A stretch of 64,000 bases of DNA from Pseudeuparius sepicola (GCA_963920635.1 OY987303.1:48049223-48113222); one strand, 5' to 3'; numbered from the stretch's first letter, positions 41,093 through 52,594 are shown. A program made the numbers and translations. Notes: generated by a model not told the origin, from the sequence alone.

Positions 41093-41678
41093 GCAATTGT
41101 TTTAAAAGGTTGCATTTATTTATTTATGTCCTATCCCTGTTAATTTTCAACATAAATAGTATATAATGGTATATACCGCCAGTTAAAATTTCTGTACCTA
41201 TTAATCAAAATTACACCCTGTATTCTTCACATATGAGTAATTAACGTATTATTTCCCAGAAAAACATCAACATAATAACGTTACCAATAAAAACTAAGTT
41301 GTTTCTGCGATTCTCCCGTGGTTTACCTGATAACAGTTTGTGATGATTTAGAATGAATGCGGCACGGGCGTAGCCAAGGGGGGGGTTTCGGGGGTTCAAA
41401 CCCCCCCCCCCCCCCGAAATAAGCAAAATATTACCTAATATTATACCGAAAAAATACGAGGAGTGAAGAGTTAAATTATTATTACGTTTGAATATATTAT
41501 GTAGTAATAGTAGCGCCTAGCGCCATCTTTTGACGAGAGGCAGACGCAGTTGCAGCCGAACTATTTTGTATTGTAGGGACACTTTGCGTTGTTTCTCGAT
41601 TATTCGCCACGCCCCTAGGTCGAAATGAGCGGAACTTTGTGGAAGTTTGTGGAAGTTTCTGGACGGCTACTGGGCTGC

Positions 41679-41685
41679 TATATAA
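41679..41685 (+). promoter_or_regulatory. TATA box of the hAT element
   Basis: TATATAA in a GC-rich setting (GGGCTGC upstream, GCGGCGCCGCGG downstream), about 195 bp before the ATG at 41,875. Confidence 0.5.
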
Positions 41686-41874
41686 GCGGCGCCGCGGCGC
41701 GTGACCGCGCTTACGGCAGTATTGTTCCATGCGAACTCGAAGCGAATAAAAGTGAAAAGTGGTGAACGAATAGTGAAGAGAATTAAGTGTACCGTGTAAG
41801 TGAGTAATTTGAGTGCACTGTTATTCGATGACCTTGTTAAGGATAGATACGTGAATCATTATTACTGTCGAAAA

Positions 41875-42304
41875 ATGGAGGGGAAAAAAAGGAAGGGTGA
41901 TAAACCTAAAGGTATGGACTACTGGAAAAAGTGGTGTAGTCAAGGTCAAGGGGTTTCTAATAAAGAAACAAATTTGGATTTAGCTATCAAAGCTTCAGCT
42001 ACCTTGCATGGTGATAAGAAGACTGCCTACCCCGAAATCTAGTTTGGAATGCCTAGATATGTGCGATAAAAACCTTTATCCTAATATTTACACATTACTA
42101 CAAATCTTGGCTACCATTCCTGTATCCACTGCTACCCCAGAAAGGTCTTTCTCGAGCCTAAGGAGACTGAAAAACTATTTACGAGACACTACAAGTGAAA
42201 ACAGACTTAATGGTTTAGCTCTAATGAACATTCACTATGGAACAGAAATTCATGCAGATGAAGTAGTGGATATATTTAAAAGAAAAAGCCGAAGATTTCT
42301 TCTT
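41875..42304 (+). pseudogene. hAT transposase remnant: N-terminal piece plus C-terminal dimerisation domain
   Basis: The first frame from ATG reads MEGKKRKGDKPKGMDYWKKW and stops at 42,042. A second, overlapping frame from about 42,008 carries YTLLQILATIPVSTATPERS, FSSLRRLKNYLRDT and NRLNGLALMNIHY, the classic hAT C-terminal dimerisation motif, as in ZMYM1-like/TTF-zinc-finger hAT proteins. The zinc finger and catalytic RNase H-like core between them are deleted and the two pieces are in different frames. Inactive, but the terminal motifs could still be recognised by an autonomous relative. Confidence 0.85.
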
Positions 42305-42510
42305 TAATGGTTTTAGATTTAGCGCAAAGGAACGAAATTAATTTATCCATTTCATTTAAAGTTAAGAACTTTATAAATATATGTCGTAGTTTTTCGGATG
42401 GATATATAGATATTAAATTTCATGTAAGTATATTTTTGTTGTTTTATTTACTTCTCAAACTAAACCCCCCCCCCCCAAAACTAAATCCTGGCTACGCCCG
42501 TGGAATCCGG

Positions 42511-43559
42511 CAACTTCTGTATAAAAAATTTCTTCCTACAAAAGTAGCGGCTGTAGGTGTACATCATATTACGCGGCGTCTCTATAACCTTCTGATATTT
42601 CAACAACTTTGGCGTCGAGGGCGGTTTAATGAAACAAAGGTCCGCTGCATTCGCAACTCGGCCTATAAAATCGATTAAAAGCTTCATCTGTGCCTATTTA
42701 CACTTCCAATCAGCATCGCCGTATTGACAGCCCGCTAAACTGTTTTTGTTCGAAGCGGAAGGGCCTATTTTAAAACGCACCCACCACGTGTTTTTAGTCT
42801 AAACCGAATTTGATTGAAAGCTACGAGGCCAATAAAATTGAGTTCATATTTTTCGAATGTGGCGGGGCCAAGGCATTTAAATGCTTTGCTTAATAAAAGC
42901 TGATGGATATTTCACATATAAATTCCGCACTCCAATATTAAATGCACGATGCGCGGTGAAATTGCAAAAACATTTCAATTTATATTTCAATTATTCGCTG
43001 TGATGACAGCTTTTCAAATATTTTCATTCCATCAGGATTCATAATCATGGAACAACTAAACGCTTCACGTGTGCGTAAAAAATTATAACTTAGTTTCTTG
43101 TTCACTGGCAATAACGAAAAGCAAATAATAAGTGCTTTTTGTTTCAATGCGGTAGGCAAACATATGAACAGCAAATATTTTATATGTTTAAAAATAATAT
43201 TTCGGCAGGGAATGGAGAAAATGTGTAAATTATTATATATAAAGGTACATGCATATTTGTATTTTCACTCTTTCATATTTATTACAAGCTAATAAAAAAA
43301 TCATAATTTTTAGCTACGTTTCAACACTGGTCTCTTAAAATTACATTTTTGACACTAACGATATCTAATGTTAAAAAATTATTTTATTTTACTTCTGCAG
43401 AAAATTTTTTTTAGTCGGGTACTTATTGTGGAACCTGCACAAAAATTATTTTTGAAAAATATTACTAGCAAACGTAATTTATTGCCATTAAATGAACCAC
43501 AGTTCATAAAAAACTCATTTTTTATTTTATGTAAGCAATTCAAAACTGCATAATTCAAA
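42511..43559. other. Unassigned AT-rich stretch
   Basis: No gene, RNA or repeat boundary I can support. Short frames on both strands are unrecognised. Confidence 0.4.
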
Positions 43560-43850
43560 TCATTCTTGTAACGCGTCGTCCTTGATTGTGCCGTCAAGCA
43601 GTTCGTTGGTGGTGGCGCCTCTGGAGGGCGGCAGCACCATGTATAAACTAATATGGGCAGCACTTGTATAAAAACTACGGCACCACTCACGCTTTGTTTA
43701 GAAAATCAACGAGATCGTCCTATTCTTGTCTATCCGTCTTATTATAATCTATCTCAGTCTTGATATTGTTGATAACGTTTGGAAGGTGTGTGCTGTATTA
43801 AAGTTATTTACATTGTTTGGAGTACTGTGAGGGTGAGAATTATTAATATT
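43560..43850 (+). other. Possible retroposon end (TTTGGAGTACTGTGAGGGTG)
   Basis: The stretch ends TTTGGAGTACTGTGAGGGTG followed by AGAATTATTAAT. The inverse of the last 25-30 bp occurs next to (TAA)n at 9,359 and 35,309, so this may be the 3' end and (ATT)-type tail of a shared retroposon. The body is not alike in the other two places. Confidence 0.3.
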
Positions 43851-44149
43851 CCGAGATGCGTGAACGCATTTTTTGACCGAGGAGGTTGTTTAACGCCCAT
43901 GTTGCCTCGGGCTTTAAAACTATCTCCGAGGTCAAAACGAGCTTAAGCATCCAGCAATGTATTACATTTTTCCAGCTACCGACAATTTTATATTAGGTAT
44001 GTAGGTACTTTGAATTTAATTACACTATACAGTAGATTGTGAGTAATAATCTACATAATAACCATTGTCGAATTATTACTAAAAATGATAATGAGTGATA
44101 AACATAAGAGGTAGAATGCAGTGATAATAAAAAAAACTTGGGTTTCGTG

Positions 44150-44222
44150 CGGGATTGAACCCGCGACCTACGAATTACTAGTCCCCTAGCTTCACCATTC
44201 AGTTAAAGAAAAGCTTGTTAAA
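44150..44222 (-). other. tRNA-like / tRNA-derived SINE head with A and B boxes
   Basis: On the minus strand TGGTGAAGCTAGG fits a Pol III A box and GCGGGTTCAATCCCGC a B box/T arm (GCGGG pairs with CCCGC, but the loop has 6 nt instead of 7). The acceptor stem does not pair, so this is not a normal tRNA gene; a pseudogene or SINE head is more likely. Confidence 0.4.
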
Positions 44223-44229
44223 TTTAGAC

Positions 44230-45815
44230 TTTTAGGCGGTTCTTATTTTTGACCTACATCAGAACCCTCTGGAAATGGATCGCCGAACCGTTTATTTTAA
44301 CGTTCAATTTCCATTATCCTTTCTCTAATTCTGTGTAGCTGTCATTCCTGTCACTGATTTCCGATCGATTGAGCGGTGTGTCCTCAGGACCAGACCCGCG
44401 CTTTCAAATGAACAGCTTGCGGTCGAAACTCTAATTATTTGTTGCAAATCAAATATTGCGATTTGATGGCTGATATTTGGTATGTATCTTTTCTATAGAT
44501 GGGCAAATTAATTAAAGAAATTAAAAATCTTCAAGTTCCCCTTTATTTATTTCTAAAAGAAAACAATTTCTTTTGAATCTTGTTGAAATTTTAAATATAA
44601 ATCGATTAAAATTAGTCGAATCTTCATTTTAGTTATCTATCTATTACAAAGAAAACGCAGTGAAAACTACCTAAATTATATTATGCGAACTGCTAGGAGC
44701 ACTTTTCGTTAAAAAAAACCTCTGCACGTCAGGTTCCGAATGGTGGGATGCAACCGCAGGAAACGAATGGCCTTCCACTGCACCTTGCACTCCGCTTTAA
44801 GTTATTCAAGGATCCCGCTAGGTGGGCCGTTCTAATAGGCCGTTTTTCACTCGAATCCAAATTTAAAATTCGCGCGGCCTTAATGGCGAACAACACGGCC
44901 AGAATTAAGCCGCCCACGTATGACTTATGGCGTGTCAAAACCATTTTGTATTCCGGTGATTTATGTTATTTGGAATTGGATTTCGCAGATTCGTTTTTTT
45001 ATTTGTTTTTGTAGCTGAATAAGGGTTGTGTCTATAGATTTGTATAGTGTTGTTCCCTGCCTTGGTTTCTGATTGTGCGATAAAAGTAGAATTTAAAAAT
45101 ATTATAATTTAAAGCGTCTGAAGAGTTATGGACCAGTTGGATTCGTTCTATTTCCCTGTATATATATTTATGAAATTCGACACGCAAGATTTGGCAGGTA
45201 CTGCAAAATATTAAATTTTACCTACCTTTTCTTGATGTGGGTTTTTGTGTTTTGTATAGATTATCATTTCACTTTGAATGAACCAGTCTTGACACTCTTA
45301 ATGGGGCCTAATTCTTCGTATTTGAAATTATTTTCCAAGCTGCATTTATACGATTCTTTTTTTTCTTGTTATTATTTTTTGGTGTTGTCATGGCATTACA
45401 TTTTTCAAAAAACCAAGCGGATATGGTGGTCAAATTTAATTTCCAACAGGCTCCACCAAATTCGAAATTAGTAATTAAACAAATTAAGAGAATTAAGTTG
45501 ACTTAAAAGAAACTTAGTTCGAACACTGATTGTAAACGTGTTTCCACAACAAACACTTTATAATATTTTTACAAAATGCCAATCAACAAGATATCACATT
45601 TATTTGGGTCACGTGCAACTCTCAGTCTGTAGCAATTATTAATTCTCAGTCAAGCTGATAACACAAATAGACTATAATTTTGCACTAAGCAGTTTCCGAC
45701 TCCGTTTCTTTTACAAAAATACAAACCTAACAATTAGAACATTTTAAGGGTAAAATTCAATTTTAAATAATTTGCTAGACAATTGTTATAACCGATATTA
45801 ATATTATCTTTTTTT
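44230..45815. other. Unassigned stretch
   Basis: No supported gene. A somewhat GC-richer block at 44,725-44,990 has open frames on both strands (71 and 88 codons), which argues for neither. Confidence 0.4.
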
Positions 45816-45819
45816 CCAG

Positions 45820-45855
45820 GTAAGACGAATATGTCCCAAAGCCGAGTTTTGATTG
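45820..45855 (+). other. Candidate 36-nt exon with start codon
   Basis: ATCTTTTTTTCCAG (pyrimidine tract plus AG) precedes GTAAGACGAATATGTCCC; an ATG opens MSQSRVLI, then G|GTAAGTTG, a strong donor. It may be a first coding exon of a host gene whose remaining exons lie outside the window or are not recognised. Confidence 0.25.
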
Positions 45856-46023
45856 GTAAGTTGTTATAAACCAAACATTTCTATAGCGTTTTTATACGTT
45901 CATTTACTAGTTTTTGACATCCAGTGAAATAACGATTAATTTTTCCTACGATTCATTTTTCCTACAACCGTGTGTTAATAATTACGGGTTTGGCGGCAGA
46001 TTTTCAATGTGCTACACATTATA

Positions 46024-46053
46024 GCATGTGGTAAAGATCACTTTACCACATGC
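46024..46053. repeat. Perfect hairpin, 13-bp stem, 4-nt loop
   Basis: GCATGTGGTAAAG-ATCA-CTTTACCACATGC. No poly-T follows directly; function unknown. Confidence 0.75.
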
Positions 46054-46414
46054 ACTTTTTGGTATTATTTCCTTACAATTAATTAATAAAAACATTTACC
46101 TACCTACTTTCATCGTGTCGTACACGTGTGTTTACTAGAAATACCTATAGGTATCTGAATAATTTCAAAACTCTAAAACTTAATAATATACTAGGTAGGT
46201 ACACACATCTACCACAGATGGCACATAACATTATAGGCACCACTCAGCAACTTAGTAGCCAGCTATATACGAACATTTTGTAAACGCCTAGATATTCAAA
46301 TATTTGTTTTTAAGCTCAGTACATCGAGACTGATCCTCCACTATGTTCAAGAACTTATAAACGGTTTCGTTATACTGAACAACACTTACAAGAAGCTTTG
46401 AATCTAATGCGAAG

Positions 46415-46834
46415 TCAACAAATTTCACTAAATGACAGAACTTTTGGATCTGTGAAACTATTGTCCTCAGAAAATAGATGTGCCGGTTTCACACGATCCA
46501 GAGAGACTATCACAGGGCGACCTTTGATATTCAGGGTAACGTTGCGGTCTTTGCGGCTGAGGATCTCGTAAGGTCCAGTGTATGGAGGTTCTAAAGCTGT
46601 TCTGACTGCGTCTTTGCAGGTAGATAAATCACTGTGAAGAAAAATGGAATTAGTCGCTTGTTCTTGTTGAATTTTAGCTGATTTATATGTGAAGCAGGGT
46701 AATTCTGAAGGTTGACGTTGAGGAGGGCTATCTCGCCTAGAAATCTGCTGCTGTAATTGCTAGAGTTGCTGTTGAAGTAGCAAGTTTCGTGCTTTGAGGT
46801 TGTCGAATTCAGAGCTTTGTTGTTGTTCATCCAT
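46415..46834 (-). pseudogene. Gypsy gag start fused to integrase C-terminus (GPY/F module)
   Basis: From ATG (46,834) the frame starts MDEQQQSSEFDNLKARN with a glutamine-rich coiled-coil stretch and one in-frame stop. It then reaches IFLHSDLSTCKDAVRTALEP, PYTGPYEILSRKDRNV, and on through NIKGRPVIVSLDRVKPAHL to TGA at 46,415. GPY followed by V-x-DR-x-KPA is the hallmark of the Gypsy integrase C-terminal module. Protease, RT, RNase H and the integrase catalytic core are absent. This is dead, but the fusion point is clean. Confidence 0.7.
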
Positions 46835-46861
46835 AGCGACTTCTCTGATGGATTTTCCAGT

Positions 46862-46873
46862 ACGGGGTCACCA
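46862..46873 (-). other. Primer-binding-site-like sequence
   Basis: TGGTGACCCCGT lies next to the putative LTR end and 28 bp before the gag ATG, where Gypsy elements carry the tRNA primer site. Confidence 0.5.
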
Positions 46874-47335
46874 ATATAGGATTCGTTTGGACCTATTTCT
46901 AGTAAAACACTGCTTCATCGACTCAGTTTTATTAGTACAATTACAAAGACAGGTTTCCAATAAGACACCGAGAATTTCTCGAGGAAGTTTTTTTATTGGA
47001 GGAAGCAGCTTTAAAGTTGAACAATTTGAGTTGTAAATCCTAGTAAAAATAAAACATACTAAACAATGACTAAGATCTGGCTGTTTGCATCCTTCACTCC
47101 AAGATCTGTTCATTCTTGTTGTGACCAGTGCTTCGGTTCAAAATTACTGCACATTAGTTTGAAAGCAGTTGCAGCTGCTCGATTATTAGAAACAACCAAA
47201 TACCTATACAGTATGGCGAAATTAGAATGGTTCAGCGTGTCTAGCGCGCACGCGAGCAAAAACTGTAAGAACTCTGAATTATTTCAAATGACTCCAATAT
47301 CACAAAATGTTCTGCAGGATTAGTATTAGTATTAT

Positions 47336-47824
47336 TAGAAAACAGCAAAGCAGATGCCTTATATGTGAGGAGTAACTAAGTAGGCAATTTCATTAAATCC
47401 ATAGCCACCAATAAACGATAATATGTTTTGGATTGTATCTAAAAAGAAAACTTTGAATTTTTGCATCCAATTTGCATCTCAAATTTTGTTATTCTGTCGT
47501 ATTTGTTGCAAAAATTTATCTACAGTTTAACTATGACCTTTATTACACTTTTACTTCATTAAATTGTGAATTTCGCCAACAATTACGACTTAGTAATATA
47601 TTTTTTTTCAAAATTAATTAATGTATTACACATTTATGTCTATAATCGTTATTTTTTCAAGGAGCAACAACTTATATCAAGAGCGACATTTTGTCTCCTA
47701 CGAAAAAAGTGTGTTTTGCCTTTAGTCGATATCTAAAGTAGAAAATTGTTAGATCGCAAATGACTCTCCTCGAAAGTTTTTCCCATTCCAGCAAGACTAA
47801 GTAAATTACTTTTACGGATTTTTC
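47336..47824. other. Unassigned AT-rich stretch
   Basis: No supported feature. Confidence 0.4.
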
Positions 47825-47975
47825 TATTTTCCGGAGTGTGCTTCTTGCGACTCTAGATGCAAATTTATTGGATTTTCAGTTGTATTGATATTACTTTACC
47901 TCAAACTAAAAATGCAATTATACGATTTGATTTCTCGAAATGAAACTCGGCCCACTACGATCCAGGGAAGAATGG
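47825..47975 (+). repeat. Repeated non-coding module M1, copy 1
   Basis: Shares TATTTTCCGG, AATTTATTGGATTTTC, a TATTAC-TTACCTCAA stretch, CTAAAAATGCAATTA and GAAATGAAACT with copies at 48.6 and 51.6 kb. It is the most diverged of the three. Confidence 0.65.
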
Positions 47976-48604
47976 AAACAGGACGCACCTAGGGTAGGAA
48001 AATTAAAACAATCTATATAGGTATTACAGTTTTTATTGGTAGTACTATGTACGCGCTTTTGTGATGATTATTAGTGTAGGTGATGATATTATACTTTTTG
48101 TTTCATTTTATAGAACACCCCGTAGAAATTTTAATACAGGCTTAGAAAATTTCAGAAAAGTGTCTAAAATTTTTTCTTCCTCAAAAATTATATCACGTGA
48201 TTTATGTGATTTTTCCGCACAAATGACATACGAAATTTTCCGTGTCTTTAATATACGTTATCGCCTTCCTGAAAATTTTATGTTTGGCTCGAGAGGACAG
48301 TCCAAAAGTATATAAAAACTGTATTAACACAAAACACTCTTTCCGATAAACTTATTTCGCCGAAGCATTCTTAGTTCGTAGGATATAAATAATTGATGTA
48401 GATTAGCACATTCTCTCTACAAAACTAAGATCTTGACGTATAAGTCTAGTTCAAAGTTGTTTTGATACAGCATATCGATTTACTCATTGTGTCTTAGAAG
48501 TAGAAGTAGAAGTACAGAGGTATCAATCACTGAATTTTCAAATTCTGATAGCTGGCATTTTTGCCCAAGCAGCATAAAACAATTAGTTTTTGGAAGCACA
48601 TCTC

Positions 48605-48735
48605 TTCTAGGTTCAAATGTAAATTTATTGGATTTTCCGGTGCGATGGTACTGCGCTACCTCAATCTAAAAATGCAATTAAAACTGTGAAATGAAACTGC
48701 GCGGAGCGATCAAAGGGCGACAATAAAAACGCAGC
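48605..48735 (+). repeat. Repeated non-coding module M1, copy 2
   Basis: AATTTATTGGATTTTCCGGT, CTACCTCAATCTAAAAATGC, AATTAAAACTGTGAAATGAA and GCGATCAAAGGGCGACAAT. It is very close to copy 3 in the two inner blocks. A frame at 48,487-48,669 overlaps it without recognisable content. Confidence 0.7.
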
Positions 48736-51604
48736 GCGTCTCGTGCGAGATAATTTTAAATAAACAGGGAATTCATGCTCATTTTGTTTGCGTCCCGGAA
48801 TACCTACGTACTCTGATCATCTATCACTTCTGAATTTCATTCTTTTGATATGAAGGGTATTACTTACAGTCTCAACTCCTCAAACAATGTTTATTAACAG
48901 CAAAAACTATACATATATTTCAACCCACCTAGGGGGTCATCTTCAACAGTAAAACATTTTGGTAAGCCAACAAAGCTAGAAAAAAGTAGAACAATAATTT
49001 ATTAAACGTTATATAAGCAAACTTCTCGGTGACATAGGAAAGGACTGGTATAAAATGAGACTTACCTTCCTAGACATAGATTTAACTCAGTAGATATTAT
49101 GTGGTTGTGGAAAAATATAACCTCAAAAGGAGGCGTTGAACGAATCAATTAAATAAAAGCTTTATATAAGATGGTGGCATGTAAAAGGGAAGAACGAAAA
49201 ACCTTTTTGGCGTGACATTTTGAGGGTCCCTAAGAAACCAAATTTCATCATTTCTAAAATATTACTTTCAAAAGTCAAATGGCCATGGCCGTTTTAAAGT
49301 CCTAATGCCCGTCCCGTCTCAAGGCAGAAATAGCAGAGACATCATAGCCTGAAGTGTGAAGCGTGCTGCTTATTGACAGAGAGCTGGTGCTAACTGCATT
49401 GTTTTGAAGTTTTGGGCGACTTTGCTTCCGGTTTTGTCTAACATGAAGGGGTAAAACCAACGATATATAGGAATAGATGACTCACGCTAATAAAAATAAC
49501 ACGGTTTTATTTTGCTTCTACATTAGCGGGTCCGGGGGAAGAAGACGAGGTAATTTGCTCACATTGGCATTTCTTAAATTCAGATTTTCCTATTTTATAA
49601 TGCATAATAAATAGTTTTTTGATAGACTTGTATATCCTAAAAATGTGTGACCGTCTTACCCAGCTTCGAGCCTTCGCTATTGTCGAACCTACTTCATTCG
49701 AAGTATTAATATCAAACTACAACAGTGTCATTTCAAATTCTTTACCCAAGCAATATGTCTGAGACTTCCAGCCTATAAATTGTTTTAGTTAATTGCAAAA
49801 ATAAATGGTGAGCCACAAAATACCTATTTATATAGTAAATGGTTTTATTTACCTATCTTATAGTATTATATTCTTACAGAGTAGGCACTGCCTCTCCTGC
49901 CTCCCCGACTTTTTCAGCACTGGTAAAACTGTGATAGAGTCCTCGCCAAACGGCCATGAAAATAACGAACTTTTTTAGATTACATTTGGCTTACACTATG
50001 CAGTTTTAATGTCTGCTATTGTATTACTATTTGCCTAACGGGGGGCTTAATGCATAGGATGATATATAAACACAAATTAAGTGATTTGGCACAGTAAAAT
50101 AAAATACATAGCATTATTTTTATATTTTGGAGAACGTTCTTGTTATTAAAAAATAAACACAACCGAACAAAAAACGACGCATTCAAACGCATACGCGAAA
50201 AGTAGGACGCGCATCACGCTTAAGCCATTGCTAGCAGAACACGAAAGTCACCAATTCCATTATTAATTTTCCGCTTGGCGCTGTAAATATAAATATACTT
50301 AGGTATACATATTTCAATCAGACCAGGTATCGAACACACAACTCTATTTTATTAAACCAGCAGAATTGACCCATAACAAAGCACTTTATTGTCTAGTAAT
50401 AATTTATGTTTCTATATGATTCTGGCCTATAAAAATACCTAGCTTCCCGTCAAAACTATTATCGGAGCTGACTTCACAAAACAGCAGGTTCAATAACGAT
50501 GAACCGAGATTGGTAATTTTAGGGGTGGGGAAGAAGTGATCCCTGTCAATGGAGTGCGTTATACCTACTGATTTGAAATCAGTTTGGATCGATCCAGACA
50601 ACTTTTTGTCAATTGTTCTAAATGGGTGGGATTGCAGAAAATAAACGAGGACAAACGAATAATGTATAGTTTTTTAAGAATCAGGTTTTGAAATACATGT
50701 TTAGACGTAATACTCCCAACCAGATGATGTGATGATGAGTACACATCCCTTCGTACTTCCAGTACTTTCAGCAGGCAAATATTATGTAGGATAGTTAGTA
50801 TACTGACATTTCATCCGCTGCTCTCTGCACTGATTTACCTGTTTCGAAAATCGATGTCACCTAGGTCTTGATAGTCTGGAACGGTAATGAAAAGCTTAAG
50901 TACAGTAGATACTTTAAATGGGTTGAGGGGTTGAACTACGTATTTCGTAAATCGCATTCTTACTTGGTAGGTACTGCGACAATGTTGATATTAATAATTT
51001 TTTTCATATAATTCGTGTTTCTTTCTAGACAACATTATCTAATTTATAAAACGATCGTATGGAAATATATTAAAGTAGACCTAAGTTTTGCGTTGCTACA
51101 TATATTTTCCTAAGGCCCTTTGTTTTAAGATCGTCGCTATGTATAAGAGTAGCGAATAAGTTTTTTACCTAGCAACCAAACTAAGAGGAACAGGGCACAT
51201 CGAACGTTTGATTTACGCTTTCGGGCGTGTAATGGCGAGTAGGTAGGTATGTAAAGTGTACTTACGCCGTAAGTACACACACTCCCCGTAAGTCTTATTA
51301 AAGGTATTGCAAATTTATATTTATGTTATTCACATCTTCTTGTGTAGTAGCTAAACCTTTCTAGTATAACAACGATACTTTCAGTGATTGAATGAATTGC
51401 GTTAACACTATTACCACAAACCTGCATTACTTAAGCAATCACCCCGAGCGTTCCCTGAGATTGCTACCTTATTATTCCTAAAGAGTTCTCGAGAATTGCA
51501 AGAATTGGTTCTGTAAATTCCAGTATGCACGCTGCAATTTTTATGAGGGTAACAAGGTGAAGTTAATTAGTTTCTGGAACGCGTATCGTGATCGTGGTTA
51601 TTGT
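48736..51604. other. Long unassigned stretch
   Basis: Nearly 2.9 kb without a supported gene. A small hairpin GTGTACTTAC...GTAAGTACAC lies at about 51,257-51,280. Confidence 0.4.
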
Positions 51605-51760
51605 TTTATTTTCCGGGGACATCTTTAGAGACCAGCTGCGAATTTATTGGATTTTCGCGTCTACCGGTATTACGTCACCTCAATCTAAAAATGCAATTAA
51701 AACTGGCTGACGCTGTAAAATAAAACTGTGTTAGCCGTGATCAAAGGACATCATTGAATA
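51605..51760 (+). repeat. Repeated non-coding module M1, copy 3
   Basis: ATTTTCCGGGG, GAATTTATTGGATTTTCG, CACCTCAATCTAAAAATGCA, ATTAAAACTGGCTGACG and GTGATCAAAGGACATCA, in the same order and strand as the other two. Confidence 0.7.
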
Positions 51761-52034
51761 CAGAGGAATTTTTAATAAGTACCAACCAGATACGAGCGGG
51801 GTCTTTTATTTACGTCAAACTAGAGTAACAAATACTCGTATATTCACTAATTTCCAATTATAGTAACCAAAATCGATAGATCTGAGTGTATAGGAACATG
51901 TGTCAATCGATAAGACTGCTTTAAATAAAACTCTTACCGAAACAAATACGAAATAGAAACAGCGAATTTTCGTGCAGAAAATATTATTTGTTTAAAATCT
52001 AAATATTATTCGCAGCTAGTAGAAGTAAAAGTAT

Positions 52035-52458
52035 TGTAACGAAAAATGTCTCTAAAGTTGTTATTTTATCAGTTTTAAGTGAACCCGTTTGCACTGTTTT
52101 CTAACCTACCTACTCAAAGATTTGGCAGATAAATTTTAGGTTTCGGTATTCCACTAACAGTTTTATATTTTTTATGATTAGTTAGGGTCCCATTTTCTTT
52201 TAATTTTCATTGTTTTTCCTGTAGAGCTTCCATAGGTTTTCTAGAAATTTGCTAGAACTTTATGCAACAATCATTGGACAGGAATATTCTAGAGTAGTCT
52301 CCAGTCTTCCATTTGAGTATATAAGTTCTGGGAATTGGTAAGTAAAAGGTTAGAAAGTGATTCTGTATAAATTCTTGGACAGTGACAGTATCTGACAAGT
52401 TTATTTGTGAAGGCTAGACAATAAATTGTCTGAATTGTTATTGTTGAAATCCGGTAGA
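52035..52458 (+). repeat. LTR-like copy related to the solo LTR at 39 kb
   Basis: Starts TGTAACGAAAAATGTCTCTA, has GAGTATATAAG and CAATAAA at the same relative places, and ends AAATCCGGTAGA where the other has GGTACA. It is shorter by several internal deletions. No clear target duplication; no internal retroelement sequence next to it. Confidence 0.75.
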
Positions 52459-52594
52459 GAATTTTTTTCTACGGCAATTTAATAATTTGTTCACTATAAG
52501 AGCGATTCAAAAAAGTACTGGGGTTATTACTCACTGTGAGTAATGACCCGTGAGTATTCACCAGTCAAGTTAATCGTATTCCTGGATATTAAAT

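Larger units (their letters stand above)
38194..41222. mobile_element. Outer TIR element, ~3.0 kb, nested content
   Basis: Left end TACAGGGTGTAACTTTGATT...TTTAACTGGCGGTA and right end inverted (TACCGCCAGTTAAAATT...ATTACACCCTGTA). The left end is next to TA (38,192-38,193). Inside are a second TIR element, a solo LTR, a mariner C-terminal relic and a hammerhead-like motif. Confidence 0.65.
41363..42502 (+). mobile_element. hAT element, internally deleted (1,140 bp)
   Basis: The 13-bp ends CACGGGCGTAGCC are inverted, flanked by GAATGCGG (41,355-41,362) and GAATCCGG (42,503-42,510), an 8-bp duplication with one mismatch, as in hAT. Long G and C runs follow the termini. Inside are a TATA-box promoter, a short first coding part and the hAT dimerisation domain, with most of the transposase deleted. 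Confidence 0.85.
46415..47335 (-). mobile_element. Gypsy-group LTR retrotransposon remnant, internally deleted
   Basis: In minus-strand order: a region with two AATAAA signals that could be the 3' part of the 5' LTR (46,874 upward), a primer-binding-site-like TGGTGACCCCGT (46,862-46,873), a gag start and, fused to it, the end of the integrase. Almost all of gag-pol is missing. I could not fix the LTR start; the sequence after the pol stop shows no obvious second LTR. Confidence 0.6.

Noticed and set aside
44729..45014. Opposing 71- and 88-codon frames in a GC-richer block
   Set aside because: Open on both strands at once and unrecognised; composition explains them.
46024..46053. Perfect hairpin as a terminator or microRNA precursor
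   Set aside because: The stem is only 13 bp, too short for a pre-miRNA, and there is no transcription unit or poly-T to make it a terminator.
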